Source of the DNA: Chlorophyllum brunneum
Taxonomy: Eukaryota; Basidiomycota; Agaricomycetes; Agaricales; Agaricaceae
Assembly (NCBI GenBank): GCA_963576785.1
Contig: OY756143.1
Coordinates: 2,976,001 to 3,040,000 of the forward strand
DNA length: 64,000 nt
Direction: 5' to 3'
Shown: one piece after another, positions 1-12,527 of the stretch
Layout: each line of letters opens with the position of its first letter
Numbering within the stretch: the first letter of the stretch is position 1
Made by a program: the position numbers and the translations under genes
The notes under the pieces: generated by a model
Databases searched by the model: none
What the model was told of the DNA's origin: nothing
The model's input: only the letters and a program-made list of their open reading frames with translations

Positions 1-3000
1 TCGCGGATGCCGTCTTCTCGGAGAAATAGTGATAGGAAGGGATCGACCCGCCTTAGGGTTGGCAAGATCCTTTGTGAATTATTGCCCACTGCAACTATTC
101 CGTCGTTATCGTCCCTTACCCCTGTTCCCAATACTGCGTCGACCCTGTCAGCCCTTGAATCTTCCCCACCACAGTCCGGCGAACCGCGGGTATCACCCTC
201 AGTGACTTTGCCTTTATCAAGTCCGCTGTCGCATTTTGCGACAAACTTTCCGACCATGACCACTATCACAAAAGGGGATGCCTGTCCTACGATATCGCTG
301 CCTACTCCAGAGGTCGAGCAAGACCAACACAACTGCTCCTTTATCCCGGTCTTACCTACACACTCGGATGCCACCAACCCGCCTTCCACTATACCGGTTA
401 TCACCACCAATCACCCGTCTCCCGTCGACAACTCGAGTGAACCACTATCCGACAACCGCGATCAGCCTGCAGTTCTACCACCACCACCTCGATTAGTAGT
501 TGTCAACCCAACACCCAATCCCACACCTCATCCGACACCTCCAGCAACGCCCGTCTTGCACCTCCCCGTGGGCCACGTGCAGCAGGAGGGAGGGGTGGTA
601 ACAGCATCCTCGGTGCCACTATTACGCGTTCCTGGTCAGGACGCACTGATCCAAGCCCAGGCACGTGCCAAATGCAGCCAGATGAGCTCGAAACTGCGGT
701 TACTGGCGCACGAAGTAGTGGACGAGGTTGAAAACAAACCCAGTTCCGGCACGGTCCCAGCACATAACCCCATTAGCGAAGCAAGCCAACCAGAGGAAGG
801 TATGTGACATAGTTTCGGACCGCCTATTACACATCCGCCGCCTCTCTACGTACTGTACATCAGGTACTAATGCACTTTTACTAGCACCATCCGCCATCCC
901 GCCACCTTCTTCAGAACGGCCGGAGTGTGCTCTCAATCCTAATCGCCAATCGATATCGTCTGACACGACGAGCGCCAGTTCTCAACAGTCCTCCTCTTTC
1001 ACCCCATCTGAGTACAGTAAGACCACAACGGCCACCACGATTTCGGAACCTTTCCAATACCCCCAACTCGGAAAGCGCCGCTCACCATCACCACATCCAG
1101 CTCCCACTAACTCGGATATCGGTTTATCCCCGACATCCCCTTCGTACGACTCTGAATCGACTCAACCTTTAATGCCACCTGCACCTAAGAGGAGAAAGGA
1201 GAAGGACACAGCTTCGGGGTCTCCGGCAGCTGGCAAGGTTTCGGGGTCTTCGACTTCGAAGGGTCCCGGTTCCGTAACGTCTATTAAGGGGCCTGCTTCT
1301 TCTGCCCGCTTGACTAACCCCACACGCAAAGGGAGTTATGGGGGTGGAGCAATCACGACCGGTCGAAATCGAATAGTGCGGGAAGGATCAATCTCATCAA
1401 CCAAGAGTCGAAGTCGGAGTCGGACGAGGGACGGTCATAGTACGGCGTTGGTCCCATTGGCGATGACACGGGCGACTTCTGGTAAAGGTGCTGGGGGCAA
1501 GGCAGCGAGAGGTCGGACAGGAGCAATGGGACGAATCCGCGGCAAGGGGTTATCAAAAAAACGGAGTTTGAATGAAGTGGTAAGGGAGGGCGCCGAAGAG
1601 ATGAAGCGACCTATGATGTTTAATTTTGGCTCTGGTTCGGATGAGGGGAGCCATCCGGGATCGAAGAGTAGGAGAAGTGGATCTGAGTTGAACGTGAAGC
1701 AGGATGGAGCGCCGACGTCGTCGAATCCGTCGAGTCACCCTCAGGAGATAGAGAAAGACGTTGGTGGCCTGTCAAGGAGTAAGGATAAAGTTGCCATCAT
1801 TTCGCAGGTGATGGAGGAGAAGGGTGTGGGAGCGCAGACGGGCAAGGAGAAGGAGAAGGGGAAGGGGAAGGGAAAAGAGAAAGTGAAGAGCCCAATGGCC
1901 AAGTCCTCCGCAGTCCCTACCCGCGTCGAGGCGACGATCGCAGACCCCCTGTTACCGGGCTCGGTTCCCCTACAGATCGTACTCACGAGCGATTCTGAAG
2001 GTTTCGAGACTGAAACAGATATTTGGTCTGATACTGAAAGTGTTGACGCACCGGTCAGCGCTTCGCAGCAGCGACTTCAGGCTCAGCAACAACAACAACA
2101 ACAGCAAAGACGGCAACAGCAGCAACAACAGGTGCAACCTCGCCCTTCTCCCCTCACTCGCACACAGTCGGATAATATCCCTCGCAACCTCAAACCGCGC
2201 ACACAGCAACGATTGGCGGAACAACGCGCAACGGAGGACCGAAAGTTGAAAGATGAGTTGTTTGTTAAATTGCCTAAGTCGTCTTTCCAGGATCTCGCAG
2301 AGGTGGCGAGAACAAGGAGTGTCGGGCTACTCTCACAGCTATTGAACCCCGATCCCCGGCGCTTGCCAGTGGACCATCCTGGTCGGCGTGGATTCAGCTC
2401 AGGAATGATCCAGCCTATTCGACCATTCACTCCCCTTGCCCCCGTGCAGCGACCCAATCAGCATCAACCACAGCAGGCTCGTACTCAGCCGCTAGTTCCA
2501 GCCGCCGACCCCCCTCAAATACTGCCTCAACCGCTCCCGAAAGCACCTCCTCCCCAGGCCGACCAGGGTGCTCAGCCTCGCCAACACAGTCGACAATCCA
2601 GCCGGACCTATCAGTTTCCCAAACGCCTAGCGGCTTTGACCAATTCAACGATTGGTGTAGCTGCAAAGACACCTGTAGCAACTGCGGTGATGTCGGAACT
2701 CCGTGTTGGGAGCATCAGCGGGACGAAACAAGTTACGACAGGCGGCGTCAGCATCAATGGAAGTGCTGGCAAGTATAAGCCAAAGGCACGCCCGCCCGAG
2801 ACCGTAATGGAGGACACGAGCGACAGCGAAAATGATGACAACCAACTGGATTTGTCGAAGAGCGTGGCCCAGGAGAAATTGAAGGCGCTGTTGGAGGGCA
2901 AGAAAGTGAAAAAATTGGCTTTGTCTGCTGTGCAGGCGAATCACGACCAGGATGGAGTTGGCACTGATGGCGTCTATCAGTTCCCGAGTCAACCGGTTGA

Positions 3001-3352
3001 ACCAATCTCGATACCTCCACCACGGTTACTTTATCCATACAATTTACCGCCCCCAAACCCACCCACGACACCGCGTACGACCAGGAGGAAAATGTTAACG
3101 GTCGAGATTCCTGAAAGTTTGAGAAGGAATTTATTGTGGGAGAGGCAGGTTAGTCAGGCGCACCCCAGGGGTCTGAAGAGGCGCCACAGTATTGGTGGCG
3201 TTAAGGGCTGGCATATACCAAACGTTGTGAAGCTGACTCCGAAGGGCGTGAAGCCAGATGAGTCGAAAGATAAGAAGAGGGAAGAGAACGAACGGAGGTA
3301 CCTGGCGCGGACCAGGAGTTGGGCGTTCGAATATCACGCCGTTGGATGGTGA
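1..3352 (+). CDS. DUF3295 (Mks1-like) regulatory protein, 5' end beyond window
   Basis: Exons are 1-799 and 885-3352. The intron 800-884 has a GTATGT donor, a TACTAAT branch point and a CTAG acceptor, and it joins two long open frames in phase. The frame is open from base 1, so the ATG at 7 may be internal. Most of the protein is low complexity: Ser/Pro-rich, Lys/Gly-rich near 1840-1880, and a Gln tract at about 2080-2130 coded by mixed CAG/CAA. Two conserved blocks identify the family. One is near 2250-2350 (LPKSSFQDLAEVARTRSVG, then LLSQLLNPDP). The other is at the C-terminus (TPRTTRRKMLTVEIPESLRR, then NLLWERQ), ending in FEYHAVGW just before the stop. These match the fungal DUF3295 family that includes yeast Mks1, a negative regulator in nitrogen/retrograde and Ras-cAMP signalling. 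The role here is inferred from the family. Confidence 0.8.
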
Positions 3353-4883
3353 AAGGTGAATCACCAGTGCCTCGAATTCTCCTTTGCTTTCGACCATATC
3401 TTCCACGTAATAATGCTTTCGCATATCCTTCCCTCAAAGCCGCCCTTGTTTATTTTTCTATGTGGACTATCTTTTTTTTTTTTTACTTTCTTTCAGTTGG
3501 CTACTTCGATCTGCATTTCTTTCCATGTATGAATCTCTCCTCGCCCCACCCCATACCTTTCATCGTCATCGACATCCCTCTGTGCAATACCTCATCCATG
3601 CATTTCCGCATCCTCATGTCCACCTCATTTGCATAACCTGCATCATCATACGATAATTACCTGTTTTCTCCCATCTCGTATCGTCCTCGTTGTCGTTGTC
3701 GATCGAATTGTTTTCTAATATGCCATTGTTGCTTGCTCAATACTTTCCCTTTTCCCTTTTTCACGTTTACTTTAACCTTTGCATATTCCCCGCTTCGCAG
3801 ATACTACAGCATTTACCTCCGTATTTGATACCTCTTTTGGCGCCACCTTGTTCCGCTCCGCATTTGCTCATCTCATCGTGGGCCTGGATGGATCTCTCGC
3901 GTCTTTTCTTTCCTCGTCCCCAATGGTCTCAATTTCTTCCCTTGGTGATAATGTATTTGTGTTTGACTCTTGCGTCGGTGCTAGCATACCGTTAACGAAT
4001 TTTAGCATATTTTTTTTCTCTCGCTGTTGCAATCCCGATCGGAACGAAGACCTTGCTTTGATTACTTATTGTGTCTAGTGAATTCCATATTACGCGTTCT
4101 GACATTCTTGGATAATGAAATGTATTTTGCAATTCAACTTGGTGTCAGGGCCGGCCGAGGATAGGTTGTATTAGCAGACTGGTGGCAGCCGGTGAAGAGG
4201 GGCGAGATGGGGACTTATGGTTTCAGGAGGTCCATTTCTCGGTCTTGAGCAATGACGCTGAATCCATTTCGCCTTATGAACATCCTATCTGATATTTGAG
4301 ACCTCTGCACTGTGCACTCACCTTTACGCTTGAAGTAAACACTGACGGTACCTAATTTCAAATCCAACCACGACCATATTTCCAGGCTTGATCCTTGCGC
4401 TACTGCCAGTGAAATGAATGGGAATAAGCTCCCGGAGAACGATCATTTCAGATGGCATTGGATGAAGAAATATGTCTATCCCGATGTGGATTACGGTTTG
4501 AAGCTGCCACATGTTGAGTCGATTTTATGATACCCATAGGTTAATGGTAGTAAGCAGCATCGTTGCAGTCGGGAAGAAATGCCTGGACCATGACTGCCCG
4601 CAGCTTTGGGATAATGGCCTGTTATTCCTCCCTGCGACACTTCCAGTGTTATTTGGTTTGTATCACTAACTATCCGAATTCCAACACTTGAGTTCTTGGT
4701 GCTAGTTTCGGGGTTAAGACTTTTAATTTAAAGAAACCAGTCCAAGACATTTTTGTCGTTCGGATACTTCTTGTACAAACAATATATCAGGTTCAGTAGA
4801 AACTAAACATGCACGATAGCAGAAGCGGCCAATTCCAGTGAACATATTCACCGTTGTGGGGGCTGGGGGTCTTGCTCATTTTG
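3353..4883. other. intergenic / 3' flank, no gene seen
   Basis: The first 700 bases after the DUF3295 stop are T-rich, as expected of a fungal 3' UTR and downstream region. Short open frames here lack codon structure, splice partners or recognisable motifs. I see no RNA gene. The right end is the 3' flank of the minus-strand DUF6533 gene. Confidence 0.5.
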
Positions 4884-6232
4884 TCAGAAAAGACTAAGCT
4901 TAAAAACATCAGCTTCGTGTTCCACTTCGCGACCAATTCCATGAAAAATTCGAGCATTGACAATGAGGCTGAGCGAGGCGACCAGCCTATACAGAAGTGA
5001 AGGAAATCGAGCACGTTCTCCATAGAATGACGTACGGTATAGTAGACAGTCGCGATTCCTAAATCATGGGCAATAAATTCGCTTAGGAAGATAGGGACGT
5101 TGAAGTGTTGACTCACCCTCCCAAACGCCGTCATAAATAGATGCAGGAAGTGAATACCTGCCTGGTTTAGCTTGACTGATCATAGGGAAAATGTAATTGC
5201 TCACCAAGAAGACAGAGGAAGTAACGTCCCCCATCTCTTTTAAAGCGCTTCAGGACGTCTCCGGAGCACCGATACGGACTCGCAAACGTATTGAGGGTAA
5301 AGATGCATATATTGAAGATGTCCCAGATCACCTTTTTGTTCGATGAGCAAAAAAGTGCATTCGGCACTGGAAAGTCTTACGAGGGCGAGAGCTATCAAAA
5401 GCGTGTAGGGAAATGGCGCAGGATTCGGTTCAATGAACAGACACTCGGGAAATCCCGGAAGGATGATAAAAAAACCTAATAGGTTGATCAGGTAGGTTCA
5501 TGAGCAAAGAATATCAAGTAAGAGCATACTCGGAAGTCTCATGGCTTCAAAAACCACGGATACAACCAACGATACGAACACAAATATAAACATAGCTGAG
5601 ATGGCGCATGTGACGCGTCGGTTGAACTCCCATAATGATCGTAGGCGATAGATAACAACTCCTAATCATGATCAACACACAGTGTATACGCGGATGCTGG
5701 CTTTGACGGACCTTCTGTTCCGATCAAAAAAATACCGGAGAATATAGTAGCCACAACAATGTAAGTTCGACAACTGATAGGTGGTTACAAGTCAAGCCAT
5801 AGAGGAAGTATATTAAGGGACTTACTCCTAATCAAGTTTGTGTTATGAAAATTAGGTAGGTCACAGGTGATACTACGCACTTGGAGATGCAAATGAAAGT
5901 TGAAGCCCCCCATGGCTGGTGTATGGGTTACTGGTGAATAGGCCCTCTGAGCTCTATGTTACTCACCTGCCGTGGTGTGTATCATGAAAATTGTGGTACT
6001 ATACCGACCCAAGAGAAACATCAATTTGAGCCCCGTTCGTTGGCGAAAGTTGAGCCATATATCTGTCACTTCATCTTCGAAGTGAAGGAAATGATCGTAA
6101 AGTAGGCATGATAGCGCGATGGCTGGTTCATATGAGAGTGAGACATTGAAGAGGAGTATGCAACCTACCGCTAATGTATCTCGCACCCATAATAGAGCCT
6201 TGCTGGCTGATAAAAGGGTTAAGGGCCGACAT
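4884..6232 (-). CDS. DUF6533-family multi-pass membrane protein, copy 1
   Basis: Eleven exons on the minus strand, in transcript order: 6232-6169, 6122-5967, 5915-5881, 5827-5826, 5773-5712, 5661-5530, 5475-5381, 5331-5205, 5157-5117, 5058-5036, 4986-4884. They sum to 840 nt, or 279 aa. The fourth exon is only 2 nt (GA), bounded by ATTAG and GTAAGT, and is needed to keep the frame. The N-terminal exons carry the DUF6533 signature (ALSCLLYDHFLHFEDEVTDI followed by LMFLLGRY), then hydrophobic helices, a loop motif VVIYRLRSLWEFNRR and a C-terminal LIVNARIFHGIGREVE. The start MSALNPF was chosen because all three paralogues have a 64-nt first exon. The family is common in Agaricomycetes and its function is unknown. 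The reading frame is intact. Confidence 0.85.
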
Positions 6233-6799
6233 TCTCGTGTGGAAGGCGGCCTAAGAGGACAGACGGGATATAAATTGTAGCACGTATTTTTTTTCTGGAA
6301 ATGTCACTTTAAATATGCAACGGCGGTCTACAGGCACCCAACAACCACGGAAATGATGAGATGAGATGGCATCAAGTTCCACTCATGGGTTTTGATCGTC
6401 ATTACACGCAAACATACCAACGTCCAGGTACCCAACCTTGGCATAGAGACATTGTGGTACTAGTACAATAGAAGCAACTGGACAGACACTGATTCGTGGA
6501 TTGAAACTGCATTATTGTGAACCTCGCAGTTGTCAACGGATCTTGTACAGTCGTGGGTTCTGTGGTACATCATCAAAGTTATTCGAAAATCTGGATATGG
6601 CGATGCAAGAAGTACTGCACTCCCACGTGGAGTCGCACTTGTTGATTTAAGCTAGGAATGTCAGTGAGGGATGGTTGTGGATTCGGTTCAGGATATGCAT
6701 CAGGGTGTATGTTTCATCGGATGCGAAAGCACTCCAGTGCGGAAGTGCATCAATGTTGCATCAAGATTTAATGGAGCAGGTACTATAAGTTTCCATTTT

Positions 6800-7640
6800 C
6801 CCCCACAGATCCGGCTCGGGGTTGATTTCTCATGAGATCCTGGTGGTTTGAGGTTGGGCAAGTGTACGCGATGGCGGAGGCTGAGGACAAGTATTGATAA
6901 TCAAGGAACTTAAGAATAACCACAGTATCGGCAAGGGTGTCGAAAGCCTGAGGCATCAGGAAATATCAGAAAGAACATGAAGGTAGAAAGCACACATTAG
7001 CGGGTATAATTTGGCGGCAAGGGTGAATCGATTATATACACCAGAAATGTCTCGATTTTCCATGCCTTCGGGCTTCCACTGCCTCCGCGGTGAATAAATC
7101 GCAGAATCATATCAATCAAATCGAAGAGTGGATATACGATGCCCACGAATGGACACCTCATCTTCGTAGAACACTTCCTTGGCGATGTGCTTGAAATAAT
7201 AACCTGGCGTATCCGAATGGCTTTGGGAAATGGATTGGTCGTCTTGGGGAATGTGCTGTTGGACGGTGATGATCCCAGGGATAGATGGGCAATAACTCGG
7301 TGAGCTATATTCCCTAGTCTGATCAGGTATAAGAATAAACGGTCAGGACAATCAAGGGCACGCATGGTAGGGAAGTGTGTGTGAGATGCTTGCCGAGCAT
7401 TTCCCGGATCCGATGGTGATTTTCTTGGACCGGGATCGGATTGGCAGCTCAGGCAAGACTAGTTCATCCACGAGCCACTTGTCAACCAGACGCAGGTAGG
7501 GGGGATAGCGTATTGCCGCAGGCCGACCGGCGCGGTGGCTGTACTGGAGATAGTATCTGGGTCAAAGTGCAAGTGGTACACCCCTGTGGCACTACCAGTA
7601 GCGTGGCAAGATGCGACAAATTCCGTTGTCTTCCAGTTGC
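6800..7640 (-). pseudogene. decayed NACHT/STAND-like copy (copy D)
   Basis: On the minus strand, scattered frames match the intact protein at 29607-31815. Near 7590-7500, GVYHLHFDPDTIS leads into AIRYPPYLRLVDKW, which matches its AARYPPYRHLLARE segment. At 7110-6995, FDLIDMILRFIHRGGSGSP and LVYIIDSPLP match FVNVLLRFIDSGGSESP and LTYMDDCPLP. Below 6990, FYLHVLSDIS matches FYSQALSAIP. The frames are interrupted by stops and shifts and no full gene can be assembled. Bases 6233-6800 hold nothing else I can recognise. Confidence 0.6.
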
Positions 7641-8689
7641 AAGTTCCCAATATTATCTCTCAAGGTGAACGTCGTAATCGGCATACGCGGCTCATCGCCG
7701 TTCAAGAGTCGATAGTTCATCTCAATCTGTTGACGTTATAAAGCGAGTTCTTGGGGTTCCGTGCTTACAGGGCGGTCATCAATCAAGATAGTTGGGATTG
7801 ACGCCTGAAGAGCATTTTATATCAGATCTAATACTGTTTGTGTGATAGGATCATCATCTTTGATGCAAGATATCACAGGGACGAACGTGAGGACAAGAGG
7901 GACCCGGGACAGACGAACTTCAGTCATCTTGGTATCGACATCTGTTAAGAAGGTTGCCTGGGTACACGAGGAGTTCAGAAAAAGCAACTGGAGTGAATAT
8001 GAGCATCGAGAATAATGGAAGATGATCGAGGGCTTCTACGCCCGAGTGTAATGCATCATGATCGAACTCAGCGTTCTTCTGGGCGCACACATGACAACGA
8101 ACCTTAATCCATTAAATGTAGTACTAATCAAGCACAGATAAAATCACTGTGCTCTGAGCTGAGTCGGCCGGAATACAAGTTGAAGTTGGACTAATCCTCA
8201 TTAAGCTTCCGGGTTTTCTAGCACAGACTCCAGCTGTTGATCCCTGTGTTGGTAAAGCATGATCATCAACATATAATATGATGATATGAAGGAATTACGA
8301 GAACCAAGGATATTTTCAAACTAGTTTATCCCGTCCTCACTAGCCTGTTTGAATGACGTTGGTGAAGACAATGATAGGGGTTTTCGTGACAATTTTTCAA
8401 TATGGGATTGTGTACGGCTATCCGCTACAGCGAAGATATCAGCACGAGCCGTGTGGGGAAGAAAAAAAGTAGTACTGTGTCCTCCACCACGAAATGATGC
8501 GAATACATCATTCTCCATGGAGACAATATCCACTACTCCTCTTCTTCTTCCATAGCCTCTCCACATTTCAATCCAGTACGATCACCCCTCGACATAGACA
8601 ACAATTTACTATGCTCACACCTATACCATTCATTGTCACCCACCCCCTCCTCCCTGCTTACTTCGCTCTCTTGCAATCCTCCTAGATGA

Positions 8690-9230
8690 TTCATATGCAC
8701 ACGGGGAACGACAGTGTCTTTTCTCTCCCAGCGAAGCATGATGAGCAGGGCAGGTGAGATATGCGTGACTTTAAAAGCAGAATATAAGCGTTGGAGGACA
8801 GGAATATCGGGCGGATGCGGTATTGCGCAGAGACCATCTGTACGTGTATTAAGGATCTTATTCCGCGAAGTAAAGGCGGAGGGCTCCAGGTGAGAGCGCG
8901 TATATACCTGTGGCGTTATTGCGACTGCGCCTCCAGGTGAGAGAGCGTGTATACCTAATTGGAGGGAAGGCTCGATTGTAAGGCAAAGTGTTCGCGAAGA
9001 AGTGTAGGTGAGATACGAATGATAGGTAACCACAAGTTGTTTTCCATACCGAATTCTAGTCTTCCACCATTTATGCGTGTTTCCGCAAATCCCGCACCAC
9101 CGTCAATATTTCTCCCCCAAAAGAAAATTACGAGAAAATGAACTTAGCACACACCTTTTTTTTATGTTGGAATGGCCACCCTCGCCATACCCCGATGTGA
9201 ACCATCAACACGTCGCACTGGAACGTATAA
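8690..9230. repeat. diverged repeat, copy 1 (partner 10245-10650)
   Basis: By eye, this segment aligns with 10245-10650 in the same orientation. Both contain a GATTNATNTGCACACG start, an ACCTAAT(T/A)GGAGGGA block followed by a TGTAAGG(A/C)AAA block, GAAGTGTA or AAAGTGTA, a C-rich stretch with CACCACC and CACCA motifs, a run of A then ATGAA, and an ending in CGATAC or CCATAC. Identity is moderate. Neither copy encodes anything recognisable, so these may be remnants of a non-autonomous element or a segmental duplication. Confidence 0.4.
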
Positions 9231-10244
9231 TACCTTACCTGGCCTGGCACAATGAATCACTATGTTCGGTCCCAATTCCATGAACCACCACGGGCATGAG
9301 GGTTGCGCTGCGTGTTGTTGTCGTATGTTGGTGAGTTAACATTGTCATCGGTTTTTTTCAGAGGTTGTGATCAAGATGTCGACGTGTTGGGGGTTGTAGG
9401 ATGTGGGTTTTAGACGTCTAGAGGCCCCTAGTGGAAGGGTATATTGTAGTGGAAAATGCGGCCGGATACTAGACACTCACCAATTACTGCCAATCATGGG
9501 GCGTAATATGCTGCAGTCCAACGACCCTCAAAGTTCCCATGGAGAAATACAAATGATTATTTTTCTTATAGGCCTGACCGAGCCCCTGTGGAAGTTAACG
9601 TTAATCGATTATTCCTGGTACGCTTTCCATCGTCCGATCGCACGGATACACCCTTGGTCTGGTACACAATCCCTCAGCCAACCGACCAATCTTTCCATTC
9701 CATGACCGCAACCTAATACCGCGGTAAGCTCCACTACCTACTCACCCCAAGAAAGCATTCCTCCCACAGGACGTTAACAATGGTTCACTGCCATTGACGG
9801 TTTCGAGAATATCTTGGAACCAGCCTGGTGTTTGGCTTCCTCGTCTACAAACGAGATATCCTGGAGGCCAATCACCTACGAGCTAGCTCTAGAGTACAAA
9901 GCTGAGGCGAAGAATGAGAAAAACCCGGATGGGCTTGTCTCAGAGTTGATGACGACAGTGTAGCAGGAAAAACTGCACCCCTACGAGGAAGACATCGCGG
10001 AGCGTAGTGTCCAACCAACCGTTTGCTCGCACTAGATCAGATCCGCAAAGTGAACACCTGGTCATATGTCGACACCAGCTATGTTTGGCGACATGCAATA
10101 CTCCTAGAGAATGACCCGACGCGGACGTCACCCGTGAATGGAATTCGAATCTTTGTGCAGCCGGTATTAGAACCTATCTTCCCCAGTCCGGGAGGGACAT
10201 ACCCATACCCATACCTTTTCCCCCGTGATAATGTCTCATCCCTG

Positions 10245-10650
10245 AATGATTATTTGCACACGCGCAACGAGGGTGGCCTTTCTCCTTGAGCAACACATTT
10301 CAGGTAGGAATTCCAGTGTCGGGGGGATAGGAAGGTGAGAGGTCCGATAGGAGGTCAAGCGCGGATGATATTGAGGATAATCTGAAAGGTGTTCCGAGTG
10401 ATACGGAATACGTGACCTAATAGGAGGGAGACTTGGAACTTGAATGTAAGGAAAAGTACTTGCAAAAAAGTGTATGTACTTGGAACGCACAATAAAGAAA
10501 CACGGGAGTCATTCGCCAAGAAAAATCCACTCTACCACCACCTGCACGTCTTTCTGCACCATCACCAACAGTTTTCCCTCTCAATCAGAGGGAAAAAAAT
10601 GAAATACGCACCTTCCCCGATGGGATACACTCACTCTCACGATACCCGTA
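10245..10650. repeat. diverged repeat, copy 2 (partner 8690-9230)
   Basis: This is the second member of the pair described at 8690-9230. The two copies are about 1.5 kb apart, lie in the same orientation and differ by several indels. Confidence 0.4.
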
Positions 10651-11167
10651 ATATGAAACGCATTGCGCGTGGATGAATAACATCTTCGGAAGGTTATGAA
10701 TATGGTGTACTGTGGAGAGGGTGTATATCATGGCAGAGGGAGGAAGTGGGATAGGTGAGGTTGTCCGGTTAGCTTCCACGCAGATCAAAAACTCAAGCGA
10801 CAATGAGCATGTATTGTTGTTGCAAACCGTATAGATACAGAAATAATATATATCGTATTGTACAGAGTGTCAGAATGTCCCAGTTACTGCGAGAGCCCTG
10901 ATCACTATATCGACATCCCGCCCTTCCGAGTACACACCACTCCCCCAGCCGTAGTGGTGAACGTCATCACTCTCCTCATCTTGTCTCTGTTTCTACAACT
11001 TGTACAATAAATGTCCTCAAGTCCAGTTCTTCCACGAATATCTCTTCACCTTCTCCATTTTCACCAACTCTAGGTTCAAAATCACTCCTTATCGAGCCCA
11101 TGGTAATTTAAACATCCTGTTCCGCGCGACTGAGAGGCCCGGATTACCATTCCACGTACTCCTGACG

Positions 11168-12527
11168 CTAGATAAGATTAAACTTGAAAGCATTAGTTTC
11201 GTGATCCATTTCGCGACCAATTCCATGGAAAATTCGAGAATTGACAATAACACTGAGTGCGAAAACGAGACTACATAGGAGTGAGAAAGATTGAGGATAG
11301 TCTTCCAATTGTGACATACGGTATAGTAGAAAGTCGATAATCCTAATTCCTCGGCGTTAAGTTCGTTGGAGGGAGTATGAACATTGAAGTGAGGACTCAC
11401 CCTCCCAAAGGCCGTCATAAACAGATGCAGGGAGTGGATAGCTGCCTGTTTTAGCTTGACTGATCATTATGAAAAATGTGATTGCCCACCGAAAAGACAA
11501 AGGAAGTATCGTCCTCCGTCTCTTCTAAAGCGCTTCAATATGTCTGCGGAGCACCGATATGGACTCGCAAACGTGTTGAGGGTAAAGATGCAAATATTGA
11601 AAATGTCCCAGGTCACCTTTTTGATTCGATTAATCAAAGTGTGCATTCGATATTTGGGAAAAACTTACGAGTACGGCAGCTACCAAAAGCGTGTATGGAA
11701 ATGGCGCAGGATCCGTATCAATAAACAGACACTGAGGATATCCTGGAAGGATTTTAAACAAATCTGACAGGGTTGTCAATGAAATTCATGGACAAAGAAT
11801 ATCAGGTGAGTACATACCTGGAACTCTCACAATGTCAAAAACGATAGATATAATCATTGAGACAAGTACAGCTATGAACATGGCTGTGATAGCGCGATTG
11901 ACGTGACGGTTGGACTCCCATAAGGATCGCATACGGTAGATGACAACCCCTGATTCCATTTTCCGTCATTAATGTACCCATGGATGCTAGTTCAGTCACG
12001 GACCTTCTGTTCCAATCAATGGAATCCCCGAGAATACCGCAGCTACAATAACATAACTTTGACAGCTGGTAGGTGTTACGGGCTAAGCCATACAGTGAGA
12101 TTATCCAGGGACTTACTCCTAGTCAAATCTGTGTTAGAAAAAAAATCTGTCACAGGTAATATTACGCACTTGGATATCCATATTAAAGTTAAAGCCCCCC
12201 GTAACTGGTATATCCGTCAGTGATGCATGTGTCATCTGGGCACTTCTTACTCACTTGCCGTACTGTGTATCACGAACACTGCGGTAGTATATCGACCCAA
12301 GAGAAACATCAATTTGAGCCATGTTCGTTGGCGGAAATTCAGCCATATATCCGCCACTTCTTCGTCGAAGTGGAGTAAATGATCGTAAAGTAAACACGAT
12401 AGCGCAATGGCTGGTCCATATGAATTTACTGAACCGGACGTCGGAGAGATGAGGACAACTTACCGCCAAGGTATCTCGTTCCCAGAACAGAGTCTTCATG
12501 TTTGATCAAGGCGTCAGCGAGTGACAT
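11168..12527 (-). CDS. DUF6533-family multi-pass membrane protein, copy 2
   Basis: Eleven exons in transcript order: 12527-12464, 12410-12255, 12204-12170, 12118-12117, 12065-12004, 11949-11818, 11763-11669, 11616-11490, 11441-11401, 11342-11320, 11270-11168. Every exon has the same length as in the paralogues at 4884-6232 and 44168-45558, giving 279 aa. The 2-nt exon GA sits between ACTAG and GTAAGT. Landmarks are MSLADAL at the start, GTRYLGAIALSCLLYDHLLH, NFRQRTWLKLMFLLGRY, VVIYRMRSLWESNRH, SRIFHGIGREMDHE and the C-terminus NLI. I saw no stop or frameshift. The segment around it resembles that of copy 1, so the two probably arose by segmental duplication about 6 kb apart. Confidence 0.85.

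Larger units (their letters stand above)
7641..11167. other. long gene-poor stretch with a degenerate duplicated segment
   Basis: No coding gene could be built. Open frames up to 166 aa occur but have no motif and no convincing splice partners. The stretch contains two diverged copies of one segment (listed separately) and a short local tandem duplication around 8885-8960, where a CTCCAGGTGAGAG unit followed by GCG(C/T)GTATA appears twice. Everything else looks like eroded intergenic DNA. Confidence 0.4.

Noticed and set aside
2083..2457. Cys-rich minus-strand open frame opposite the poly-Q tract
   Set aside because: It is the antisense shadow of the CAG/CAA repeat of the DUF3295 gene; the Cys runs come from GCTGCTG-type complement, not a real protein.
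4793..5134. Single 113-codon minus-strand frame read through as one exon
   Set aside because: It ignores two introns. Comparison of the three DUF6533 copies shows that the true C-terminal exons (5058-5036 and 4986-4884) use another frame.
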